From Polaribacter butkevichii (GTDB lineage: Bacteria; Bacteroidota; Bacteroidia; Flavobacteriales; Flavobacteriaceae): a DNA stretch of 64,000 bases. Both the position numbers and the translations under genes were made by a program. Positions 45,435 through 53,559 of the stretch are shown piece by piece. How positions within the stretch are numbered: the stretch's first letter is position 1; each line of letters opens with the position of its first letter. The notes below the pieces were generated by a model that did not search any database, was not told the origin of the DNA, and saw only the letters and a program-made list of their open reading frames with translations. The stretch lies in assembly GCF_038024105.1 (NCBI RefSeq), contig NZ_CP150661.1:3501501-3565500 (forward strand). Direction: 5' to 3'.

Positions 45435-46202
45435 ATGATGAGAGTTAGCACAACTATCTTTTTATTAATTATAGCACTATCCTCATGTGTTTCTAACAAG
45501 GATATTGCCTATTTTCAATTTGATGAAATTGAACAATCTAAGGTGAGTAACAGTTTTAAAACGATTTTTAAACCTGACGATTTATTACAAATCACCATTT
45601 CTTCGGATGATATTGAAGCTACTAAACCCTTTAATTTGCCAGCTGTAGCTTATACTACAACTACTAATTCTGTAGTAGGGACTCCTCAGCAACAATCTTA
45701 TTTAATAGATAGTGATGGTGAAATCGATTTCCCCATTTTAGGAAAGTTAAAATTAGGTGGGTTGTCTAGAGAAGATGTTTTAAAATTGTTGAAAAATAAG
45801 TTATCTCCAGATTATGTTAAAAACCCTACAATAAATATTAGGATAGCTAACTTTAAAGTAACGGTGTATGGTGATGTAAAAAAACCAGGAACCTTTACAA
45901 TACCCAATGAAAGAGTTAGTATTTTAGACGCTATAGGTTTAGCCGGTGATTTAAATATTTCTGGACGAAGAGATAATGTGATGGTGATAAGAGAAGAAAA
46001 TAATAAAAAAGTAAAATACCAAGTAAACTTATTATCAAATAAAACATTGACTTCTCCAGTTTTCTATTTACAACAAAATGATGTGGTGTATGTAGAACAT
46101 AATAAGGCAAGAATTCAATCGGCATCCTCAAATACAAATACTAGCTTATTCATATCCGTTACAGGACTGATTATTACCATCGTTTCTATACTAACAAGAT
46201 AA
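45435..46202 (+). CDS. wza: Wza-type polysaccharide export lipoprotein
   Basis: Outer-membrane export channel subunit, 255 residues. It is a lipoprotein: the signal ends ALSSC with Cys18. The poly_export domain covers about residues 35-125 (FKPDDLLQITISS..., LIDSDGEIDFPILGKLKLGG), followed by an SLBB-like domain (VTVYGDVKKPGTFTIPNERV near 140-159). A hydrophobic C-terminal helix (about 235-253) ends the protein, a feature of several Bacteroidota homologues. It precedes the wzc gene by 3 bp, and the pair forms the export apparatus. Either of two adjacent ATG codons may start it. Confidence 0.92.
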   Translation: MMRVSTTIFLLIIALSSCVSNKDIAYFQFDEIEQSKVSNSFKTIFKPDDLLQITISSDDIEATKPFNLPAVAYTTTTNSVVGTPQQQSYLIDSDGEIDFPILGKLKLGGLSREDVLKLLKNKLSPDYVKNPTINIRIANFKVTVYGDVKKPGTFTIPNERVSILDAIGLAGDLNISGRRDNVMVIREENNKKVKYQVNLLSNKTLTSPVFYLQQNDVVYVEHNKARIQSASSNTNTSLFISVTGLIITIVSILTR

Positions 46203-46205
46203 AAA

Positions 46206-48599
46206 ATGCAGATACATAAAGAAAACACTAATTTTAAGGGTGGTGAAGAGTCAGACACTATTAATATTAGAGAAGAGTTAGAAAAATATCTTTTTCATTG
46301 GAAATGGTTTGTGTTAGGTGCTATTATTGCACTTTTTGTAGCCTTTATGTTTTTAAGATACGCTACACCTCAATATAATGCAGTTACTTCTATCATGATA
46401 AAAGACAATCAAAAGTCTGGTATATCAAAAGAACTAGAAGCCTTTAAAGATATGGGGATTGTAGGAGGTGGTTCTTCTAATAATACGGATAATGAAATAG
46501 AAATATTAAAATCTCGAAAAATTATAGGTGCGGTTGTAGATACTTTAAATTTAACGACTACTTATTTTACAAAAGGGAGAATAAAGAGAACAGAGGTTTA
46601 TAGGAATAACCCAATTCAGATACTCTTTAATAAAAATAATGAATCTTTAATAAATCAAATAAAAGATACTTCTTTTACGGTAAATGTTTTATCAGAAAAT
46701 AAATTTGAATTGAAAGATATTGAAGATAATGTCATTTCAACGCACCATTTTGGTGAAATTATTATTTCTGATATAGGTAATTTTAAAGTAGAGAAAACTA
46801 AAGTATTTGAATTTAAAGAAGAAGAAATTTATATTAATATTTTAAAAAGGACAGAAGTTATAGATGCTTATAAAAAAGGTGTTAGTATTAATTCTGTAAA
46901 TAAAAATTCTAGTGTTTTAACACTTTCTTTTAAACATCCAATTAAAGAAAAAGCCGAAGATTTTTTAAATGAGTTGGTAACACAATACAATTTAGATGCT
47001 ATTAAGGATAAAAGTGAAGTTTCTCAAAAAACCAAAAGCTTTATTGATGAAAGGTTATTTGCAATTGGTAAGGACTTGAACTCTATACAAGATCGAGTTA
47101 AAAAATTTAAAACGGATAATAATATTACTGGGCTATCTACTGAAGGAGAATTGGCTTTAAACACTGCATCAAAAAATAATCAGGAATTAATTCAAATTAA
47201 AACAGAATTAACTATTGCTGAGAGTGTTTTAGATAATATCAACAAACAATCTAATAAGGATGAAACTTTACCTCAGAATCTAGGTTTTTCAGAAGAGGCT
47301 ATTTCTCAGTCTATTAAAAACTATAATGAATTGGTGGTTTTTAAAAATAGATTGAGTGTAAATGCGGGCTCTAAAAATCCTCAGTTAATCCAATATCAAA
47401 AAGAAATTAATTCTTTAAAATTTAATTTAAAGAATAGTATTTCAAATTTAATTAGTTCTTTAAAAACGCAGTATGAACAAATTAAGAATGAAGCTAATAA
47501 AATAAATTCTAAAGTGTCAGCGATCCCTTCTTTAGAAAGAGGTTATATAGATATAGAAAGAGAGCAAGAAATAATTTCTGGTTTGTATTCTTATCTATTA
47601 AAGAAAAAAGAGGAAACTGCAATTTCATTAGCTGTAACTGTTCCAAACGCGAAAATTATAGATGTTGCATACAGCGATGGTATCCCTGTTTCACCAAAAA
47701 GAAAAATAATATTTTTAGCAGCTCTATTAATGGGGGTGTTAATTCCATTTATAATTATTTATGTTAAAAATTTATTAGATACAAAAATTCATACTAGAAA
47801 AGATATAGAAGAATTAACAACTGTTCCTTTTTTAGGAGATGTACCTCATTCTGAATCGAATGAAAAAATTGTTATTGGAAACGATGCTAGAACAAGTACA
47901 GCAGAAGCTTTTCGTTTGATAAGAACCAATTTAGATTTTATGTTGTCCAATAATAAAGATAGTGATTTAGGGAAGACAATATTTATAACTTCTACAACAA
48001 GTGGAGAGGGAAAATCATTCATTTCTATCAATCTTGCGGCAGCACTCTCTTTATCTAATAAAAAGGTTTTACTTGTTGGAATGGACCTTAGAGCTCCTAA
48101 AGTTACAGAGTACCTGGGGATTCCAGAACGAAAAGGAGTTACTAATTTTATTACGAATGATTCTCTGTCTTTAGACGATGTTAAATTTTCTATTCCAGAA
48201 ATTAAAGGATTAGATATTATTGCTTCTGGAGTTATACCTCCTAATCCTGCGGAGTTGCTTCTAACAGGTAAAATTAAAGACTTATTTGACGAAGTAAAAA
48301 AAGATTATGATTATATTATTGTAGATACGGCTCCTGTAAATTTAGTTACGGATACTCTTTTAGTTTCTAAGTATGCAGATATGTTTTTATATGTATCAAG
48401 AGCAAATTATTTAGATAAGCGTATGCTGAATATAGTTCAAACATTATACAACGAAAAGAAATTACCAAATATGGCTATCGTTTTAAATGATACAGATATG
48501 ACTAGAGGCTATGGTTATGGCTATGGTTATGGCTATGGTTACGGAAATGGATATGTTGAGGATGTTAAGAAACCTTGGTATAAAAGAATTTTAAGTTAA
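46206..48599 (+). CDS. wzc: Wzc-type polysaccharide co-polymerase and tyrosine kinase
   Basis: Inner-membrane protein of 797 residues controlling chain length and export. It has two membrane helices (about 35-53 and 500-520) flanking a coiled-coil-rich periplasmic domain. The C-terminal bacterial tyrosine kinase has Walker A TSGEGKS near 598-604, Walker A' LLVGMDLRAPK and Walker B YIIVDTAP. The tail is a run of GY repeats (residues ~768-781) ending GNGYVEDV, the target of autophosphorylation. The DNA behind it is a 12-bp tandem repeat. The matching phosphatase gene lies convergently downstream, beyond a shared terminator. Confidence 0.95.
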   Translation: MQIHKENTNFKGGEESDTINIREELEKYLFHWKWFVLGAIIALFVAFMFLRYATPQYNAVTSIMIKDNQKSGISKELEAFKDMGIVGGGSSNNTDNEIEILKSRKIIGAVVDTLNLTTTYFTKGRIKRTEVYRNNPIQILFNKNNESLINQIKDTSFTVNVLSENKFELKDIEDNVISTHHFGEIIISDIGNFKVEKTKVFEFKEEEIYINILKRTEVIDAYKKGVSINSVNKNSSVLTLSFKHPIKEKAEDFLNELVTQYNLDAIKDKSEVSQKTKSFIDERLFAIGKDLNSIQDRVKKFKTDNNITGLSTEGELALNTASKNNQELIQIKTELTIAESVLDNINKQSNKDETLPQNLGFSEEAISQSIKNYNELVVFKNRLSVNAGSKNPQLIQYQKEINSLKFNLKNSISNLISSLKTQYEQIKNEANKINSKVSAIPSLERGYIDIEREQEIISGLYSYLLKKKEETAISLAVTVPNAKIIDVAYSDGIPVSPKRKIIFLAALLMGVLIPFIIIYVKNLLDTKIHTRKDIEELTTVPFLGDVPHSESNEKIVIGNDARTSTAEAFRLIRTNLDFMLSNNKDSDLGKTIFITSTTSGEGKSFISINLAAALSLSNKKVLLVGMDLRAPKVTEYLGIPERKGVTNFITNDSLSLDDVKFSIPEIKGLDIIASGVIPPNPAELLLTGKIKDLFDEVKKDYDYIIVDTAPVNLVTDTLLVSKYADMFLYVSRANYLDKRMLNIVQTLYNEKKLPNMAIVLNDTDMTRGYGYGYGYGYGYGNGYVEDVKKPWYKRILS
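48507..48542 (+). repeat. 12-bp tandem repeat coding for the Wzc tyrosine tail
   Basis: Three units of GGCTATGGTTAT (the third ends TAC) encode alternating Gly-Tyr. Because the unit is a multiple of three, loss or gain would change the number of tyrosines in pairs without breaking the frame. Confidence 0.9.
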
Positions 48600-48600
48600 A

Positions 48601-48630
48601 AAAAAAGCATCCATTTGGATGCTTTTTTTT
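48601..48630. terminator. Bidirectional terminator between wzc and the phosphatase gene
   Basis: A 12-bp stem including A/T flanks (48601-48612 with 48617-48628), 4-nt loop, with A run on the left and T run on the right. It can stop transcription from both convergent genes. It begins 2 bp after the wzc stop. Confidence 0.93.
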
Positions 48631-49366
48631 ATATAAATTTTTTATTATTCTCTAAGAGATGCTTAATTTTTTCTAGATTCTTTTTATTTCCAATTTTTTT
48701 TAATAATTGCAAGTGTCTTTGGTGATGTGTGTCTGAACCAACAAAGTCATATAGGTTTTCTTTTAAAAGCTTTTCAGACATTTTTTGAACTCCTTTACCA
48801 TACTGTTCGGTTAGAGATAGTAAGTTTAATTGAAAGACACAGCCTGCTTTTTTAAGCTTATAGTAATGGTCTATATTTGTATGGAAAAAATTATAACGTT
48901 CTGGATGCGCTAATACAGGTTTATAGCCTTTAACCTGAATATCAAATAAGAGGTCATAAAGGTTGATAGGTGCGCTAAAATAAGACATTTCTACAAGTAC
49001 ATAATTATCTTTTAAAGTTAGAATATCATCATTTTCTAAAAGTATAGAGAACTGTTCGTCCATCATATATTCTGCAGCAGCTCTTATAGAAACTTCAGTA
49101 ATATTTCTTTTTTGAAGTTCATCTCTAACTTCTTTAAGTTTGTTTTTTATAGTTGTTGATGAGTTTTGGTAAACATCACCTAACACATGTGGAGTTGTAA
49201 TGATGTTTTTTATTCCGTATGAAGCCATTTTAGAAATTAATTCAATAGAATTATCTAAATCTTTTGCACCATCATCAATTCCTGGAAGTAGGTGAGAGTG
49301 AATGTCTACAAAGCCTTCAGGGAAAAAGTCTGTTAAAGCAATTTCTTTCTTTTTAAAAAAGATCAT
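48629..49366 (-). CDS. PHP-family tyrosine-protein phosphatase (CpsB/YwqE type)
   Basis: Metal-dependent phosphatase of 245 residues that would dephosphorylate the Wzc tyrosine tail. PHP-family metal motifs are visible: DIHSHLLPGIDDGA at residues 21-34, TTPHVLGDVY near 56-65, HPERYNFF near 147-154, and the C-terminal GSDTHHQRH near 213-221. The Wzb low-molecular-weight phosphatase of proteobacteria is absent here; this PHP enzyme, as in Firmicutes and many Bacteroidota, takes that place. It is convergent with wzc and probably has its own promoter (TAnnTTTG on the minus strand at 49383-49390). Confidence 0.9.
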   Translation of the reverse strand: MIFFKKKEIALTDFFPEGFVDIHSHLLPGIDDGAKDLDNSIELISKMASYGIKNIITTPHVLGDVYQNSSTTIKNKLKEVRDELQKRNITEVSIRAAAEYMMDEQFSILLENDDILTLKDNYVLVEMSYFSAPINLYDLLFDIQVKGYKPVLAHPERYNFFHTNIDHYYKLKKAGCVFQLNLLSLTEQYGKGVQKMSEKLLKENLYDFVGSDTHHQRHLQLLKKIGNKKNLEKIKHLLENNKKFI

Positions 49367-49382
49367 ATCATTATATTTAATA

Positions 49383-49390
49383 CAAATTTA
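49383..49390 (-). promoter_or_regulatory. Probable -7 box for the phosphatase gene
   Basis: The minus strand reads TAAATTTG, an exact TAnnTTTG match 16 bp before the ATG. No -33 TTTG is visible at the usual distance. Confidence 0.45.
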
Positions 49391-49472
49391 CAATAATTTA
49401 ATGCTTTTTTTTAATCTTAATCCTATTCAAAATAAAAAATTTCATACGAAAACGATTGAAAATTGATTTGCT

Positions 49473-49504
49473 ATTGTATATGAATCTTACTTGTAATATC
49501 TTTG
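49473..49504 (+). promoter_or_regulatory. Probable promoter of the BadF-type kinase gene
   Basis: ATTG at 49473-49476, a 20-bp spacer and TATCTTTG at 49497-49504, 16 bp before the ATG. It fits the Bacteroidota consensus with one change in the -33 element. Confidence 0.6.
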
Positions 49505-49520
49505 AGTAAAACAAAAAATT

Positions 49521-50372
49521 ATGATTTTAATTGCAGATGGAGGTTCTACAAAAGCAGATTGGATTGCTATTGATAAAAACAAAGAAGAAGCATTTAGAGT
49601 AAGAACTTTAGGTTTAAACCCAGCTATTGTTCCTGAAGAAGAATTGCACAATAGAATTATTAATATGTTTCAACTTATTAATATTAAAGATGACGTTGAA
49701 GAAATTCATTTTTATGGAGCGGGTTGTGGTACTCCAAAACCAATTGAAATTTTAAAGAATATTTTGGAGTCTATTTTTGTTAATGCTAAAGTCTTTATTT
49801 CTGAAGATATGTTAGCAGCAGTTTATGCAGCTACAGGTAAAGAACCAGCTTTGGTGTGTATTTTAGGTACAGGATCTAATAGTTGCTATTATGACGGCGA
49901 AAAAATGGAAATGCTAGTTCCTTCTTTGGGGTATATTTTAATGGATGAAGCGAGTGGTAATTATTTTGGTAAAAAATTAATTGTTGATTATTACTACAAA
50001 AGAATGCCTAGTGCAATTGCTAAAAAGTTTAATGAAGAGTTTGATTTAGATGCAGATTATATAAAGAAAAATTTATATAGAGAATCAAACCCTAATATGT
50101 ATTTAGCATCTTTTGCAAAATTTATGTTTGATTTTAAAGAGGATAAATACATAAAAAAACTAATTAAGAAAGGGTTTCAAGAGTTTTTTAAATGTAGAGT
50201 ATTACCTTATAATAAAACGGCAGAAACACCTATTTACTTTATTGGTTCTATCGCTTATTATTTTAAAGATATTTTAGAAAAAATGGCTAAAAAGAATAAT
50301 TTGGTAATTACAGATGTAATACAAAGACCTATTGATAAATTATTAGAATTTCATAAGAATAATATCAATTAA
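49521..50372 (+). CDS. BadF/BadG/BcrA-type ATPase, probable N-acetylglucosamine kinase
   Basis: ASKHA-fold sugar kinase of 283 residues. The phosphate-1 loop is ADGGSTKADWIAID at residues 4-17, the phosphate-2 region is VCILGTGSNSCYYDG near 112-126, and an aspartate-bearing ILMDEASGNYFGKKL follows near 140-154. Bacteroidota homologues are annotated as N-acetylglucosamine kinases. That would let the cell recycle amino sugar from its wall, and it lies next to murF. The exact substrate is inferred. It is convergent with murF and overlaps its 3' end by 8 bp. Confidence 0.78.
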   Translation: MILIADGGSTKADWIAIDKNKEEAFRVRTLGLNPAIVPEEELHNRIINMFQLINIKDDVEEIHFYGAGCGTPKPIEILKNILESIFVNAKVFISEDMLAAVYAATGKEPALVCILGTGSNSCYYDGEKMEMLVPSLGYILMDEASGNYFGKKLIVDYYYKRMPSAIAKKFNEEFDLDADYIKKNLYRESNPNMYLASFAKFMFDFKEDKYIKKLIKKGFQEFFKCRVLPYNKTAETPIYFIGSIAYYFKDILEKMAKKNNLVITDVIQRPIDKLLEFHKNNIN

Positions 50373-51621
50373 TAATTTCTAATAATCTTTCTAAACGCAT
50401 TCCTCTTGAGCCTTTAATTAAAATAGATTGAAGATTAAGAGGATTGTTTTTTAGATGTGCTAACAGGTCTTCAAACGTTTTAAATTGCATGTTCTTTGTT
50501 GTTGTTTGATGAAAAATTTCTCCAACAAAATAACAATCATCAAAATGTAACTTTTCAACTAACTTTACAATAGTTTGATGTTCTTCTAAACTTGTTTTGC
50601 CTAATTCAAACATATCTCCTAAAATAACCGTTTTATTTGGTGCTTTTATAGATTCAAAATTTTCTAGCGCAGCTTTCATACTTGTTGGATTTGCGTTATA
50701 AGCATCTAAAATAATTTTATTAGCTTCTTTTTGAATGATTTGAGATCGGTTATTATCTGGAATATAGTTTTCTATAGCTTCTTTAATTTTCTTGTCAGAA
50801 ATCTTAAAATAATGACCAATGGTACACGCAATGGCAATATTTGTATAATTGTATTGACCAATAAGATGGCTTTGAATATTTGTAGAGTTTAAAGATAATT
50901 TTACAAAAGGGTTAACCTCTAAATATTTAAGGTTAGGATTAAAAGGAATTGTTTTTAGTTTTTTTGATTTCTCAACCTGAATAACGTCATCAGGATTTAT
51001 AAAAGCACTTTTATTATTTTTTTCTAAGTAAGCATATAATTCACTTTTGCCTTCAATAACACCTTCAATACCTCCAAAACCTTCTAAATGCGCTTTTCCA
51101 AAATTGGTAATATATCCAAAATCTGGTTCGCAAATAGTGCATAAAAAGGCAATTTCTTTTTTATGATTTGCACCCATTTCTACGATACCTATTTCCGTTT
51201 TAGGAGTCATAGAAAGTAACGTAAGCGGCACGCCAATATGGTTGTTTAAATTTCCTTTGGTTGCAGAGGTTTTATAAGTTGTACTTAAAACAGCATTGAT
51301 TAATTCTTTTGTTGTTGTTTTTCCATTACTACCTGTAAGACCAATAATAGGTATGTCTAAAATTTTTCTATGGTAATTTGCTAGTTGTTGCAGTATTTTT
51401 AAAACATTGTCAACTAAAATAATATTAGGATGATTTTGATACAAATCTTCATCAACAATGGCGAAAAGAGCACCTTGTTTAAGAGCTTCTTTAGCAAATA
51501 GATTCCCATTAAATTTTTCACCTTTTAAAGCAAAAAACAGAGTATTTTTTCTAATGTTTCTTGTGTCTGTATCTACAAGATAATGTTCTTTATACAGTTT
51601 ATAAATCTCTTTAATTTCCAT
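50365..51621 (-). CDS. murF: UDP-MurNAc-tripeptide:D-Ala-D-Ala ligase MurF
   Basis: Cytoplasmic ligase adding D-Ala-D-Ala to complete the UDP-MurNAc pentapeptide, 418 residues. It has the ATP loop LTGSNGKTTTKEL near residues 94-106, the VEMGANHKKEIA motif near 146-157, YNYTNIAIA near 255-263 and ILDAYNANPTSM near 302-313. Unlike the other Mur ligases of the window it is outside the dcw cluster, on the minus strand downstream of gldJ, from which a terminator separates it. Confidence 0.95.
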   Translation of the reverse strand: MEIKEIYKLYKEHYLVDTDTRNIRKNTLFFALKGEKFNGNLFAKEALKQGALFAIVDEDLYQNHPNIILVDNVLKILQQLANYHRKILDIPIIGLTGSNGKTTTKELINAVLSTTYKTSATKGNLNNHIGVPLTLLSMTPKTEIGIVEMGANHKKEIAFLCTICEPDFGYITNFGKAHLEGFGGIEGVIEGKSELYAYLEKNNKSAFINPDDVIQVEKSKKLKTIPFNPNLKYLEVNPFVKLSLNSTNIQSHLIGQYNYTNIAIACTIGHYFKISDKKIKEAIENYIPDNNRSQIIQKEANKIILDAYNANPTSMKAALENFESIKAPNKTVILGDMFELGKTSLEEHQTIVKLVEKLHFDDCYFVGEIFHQTTTKNMQFKTFEDLLAHLKNNPLNLQSILIKGSRGMRLERLLEIIN

Positions 51622-51629
51622 TTTTAAAT

Positions 51630-51665
51630 ATAAAAAAACCTCACTGTAGAAATTACAGTGAGGTT
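51630..51665 (-). terminator. Intrinsic terminator after gldJ
   Basis: A perfect 12-bp stem (51637-51648 with 51654-51665) and a 5-nt loop. Read on the minus strand it is followed by TTTTTTT and lies just after the gldJ stop, just before murF. Confidence 0.9.
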
Positions 51666-51687
51666 ATGTTTTTTAATAAATATTTTA

Positions 51688-53358
51688 TTATCTAACTGAG
51701 TTTCTAGCTTTTTTTCTTTTAGAAGACATCGGTCCTACTTTATCAGTAACACATCTAAAACCAATAAAGTTTGTAGCCATGTATTCTGGTAAATATCTTC
51801 TTTGTGCTGGGTCCAACCAATATTCTCTATCAGACCAAGCCCCACCTTTATACACTCGAGTATTATTACTAATTAAGGTAGTTCTCTTTTTAGCATCATT
51901 TACTAAAATTTCTTTACCTGTTTCTGGGTCTATTTCTTTACTAGGGCTTCTAGGAGAGTTGTACATACTTGGTTTAGAACCAAATTGGTCTTCTTCTTCT
52001 TCATAGAATCTAGAAGAGTTTAAATCTCCATCACCAATATCTGTATTGTCTGCTACAGAAAAGTTTCTTCTTAAGGCAGCATCATCTTTTGTAATTGGTA
52101 TGTATTTAATACTTCCTGGTAATTCTTTTGGAATTATTTTTCCGTTAGGCAACGTGTCGTATTCTATTTCTGCATTATCAGAACTGTTAACAATTACAAC
52201 TTTACCTTCTTTGTCAATCATTTTTTTAGTAAAAATATTACCTCTAAAATAATTAAAGTCATTAGCATCATTATCAATAATAGGTCTATAAACATCGGCA
52301 ACCCATTCTGCTACGTTTCCAGACATATCATATAATCCAAATGCATTTGGTGGATATGATTTTACTTTAATAGGAATGTCTGAACCATCAGAACTCCAAC
52401 CAGATAAGCCACTGTAATCTCCTGCACCTTGTTTAAAGTTAGCTAATTGGTCTCCTCTATGTCTTTTTTTAGTTTCTCTAGAATATTTACCATTCCAAGC
52501 ATATTTTTTACGACCTCTAATATTGTTGTATTCTCTATTTTCAATATTTGCTTTTGCAGCAAACTCCCATTCAGCTTCTGTTGGTAGTCTGTATTTCTGA
52601 CTTAAAACACCGTCTGCTTGTGTGATTTTTCTACCTTGAAAAGAGCCTTTTTTATTTTTAACGGTTCCTCTAGATCTAATTCCTCTTTTATAAACAGTGG
52701 TATCACCATCAAAAAGATTGTCTGAAGCCGCTAAGAAAACATCTGTATCAAAAAAGTTTCTAATACTATCGTTTTCAAAGATGTTTTTTATGTATCCTTT
52801 GTCAATTAATTTTTTTAGGTTTACTGCATTTGTACGCCATTTACAGTATTGATTTGCTTGTAACCAACTAACACCAACAACAGGGTAATCTGAATATGCA
52901 GGATGTCTAAAATAGTTTTCAGATAAAATATCTGTGTTTCCTAAACTTTTTCTCCAAACTAAAGTATCTGGTAAAACAGAATTATAAATGTGTTTATATT
53001 TTTCTTCTGATGGAGGAAAAACATCTTTAATGTTCTGTACATATAAAAAGTATTCAGAGTTGGTAACTTCTGATTCATCCATGTAGAATGAGCGAATGTG
53101 CATCTTTTTAGGCGTTGTATTCCAATCAAACATTACATCATCTTGCACTTGTCCCATTGTAAAAGAACCTCCTTCTACAGCAACCATCCCCAAAGGGATT
53201 TCTTGTCCTGCTGTTTCATTTCCTCTTATATAATTACCAAATTTTGGATTGTTAAAAGGTAATCCTGTAAGTGTCGAATTTCCTGAAGTTGATTTACTAC
53301 AACTAGCCAAAGTTAAGGCAGATAGTACAACTAAAGATATTTTAAATACGTTTCTCAT
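51688..53358 (-). CDS. gldJ: Gliding motility lipoprotein GldJ
   Basis: Lipoprotein required for gliding motility and stability of the GldK-type type IX secretion ring in Flavobacterium. The 556-residue protein has a lipoprotein signal with Cys20 (ALTLASC). The rest is a formylglycine-generating-enzyme-like (SUMF1/FGE) fold: MVAVEGGSFTMGQ near 58-70, DESEVTNSEYFLYV near 93-106, RLPTEAEWEFAAKA near 258-271, MSGNVAEWVADVY near 344-356 and the terminal GFRCV. The enzymatic role is thought lost in Gld proteins. A charged C-terminal tail follows. It is divergent from porU. Confidence 0.93.
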   Translation of the reverse strand: MRNVFKISLVVLSALTLASCSKSTSGNSTLTGLPFNNPKFGNYIRGNETAGQEIPLGMVAVEGGSFTMGQVQDDVMFDWNTTPKKMHIRSFYMDESEVTNSEYFLYVQNIKDVFPPSEEKYKHIYNSVLPDTLVWRKSLGNTDILSENYFRHPAYSDYPVVGVSWLQANQYCKWRTNAVNLKKLIDKGYIKNIFENDSIRNFFDTDVFLAASDNLFDGDTTVYKRGIRSRGTVKNKKGSFQGRKITQADGVLSQKYRLPTEAEWEFAAKANIENREYNNIRGRKKYAWNGKYSRETKKRHRGDQLANFKQGAGDYSGLSGWSSDGSDIPIKVKSYPPNAFGLYDMSGNVAEWVADVYRPIIDNDANDFNYFRGNIFTKKMIDKEGKVVIVNSSDNAEIEYDTLPNGKIIPKELPGSIKYIPITKDDAALRRNFSVADNTDIGDGDLNSSRFYEEEEDQFGSKPSMYNSPRSPSKEIDPETGKEILVNDAKKRTTLISNNTRVYKGGAWSDREYWLDPAQRRYLPEYMATNFIGFRCVTDKVGPMSSKRKKARNSVR

Positions 53359-53480
53359 TCCTAATTGAAAATTAGTTTAGGGTTTTTATTATAGCGATGC
53401 AATTTACAATAATTCTACATTCATACAAGTAAAATGGTAATTTTAACGCTGCATTTTTCTTCTCACTTTTATTTAAACGA

Positions 53481-53512
53481 TTGCTTTTTAAATTTAGTAT
53501 AATTTATCTTTG
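53481..53512 (+). promoter_or_regulatory. Probable porU promoter
   Basis: TATCTTTG at 53505-53512 matches the -7 consensus. TTG at 53481-53483, 21 bp upstream, may be the -33 element. The box lies 47 bp before the chosen porU ATG. Confidence 0.5.
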
Positions 53513-53559
53513 CAACTACTAAAATATCTACAAATTATTTGCGTTATTTGAATATAATT

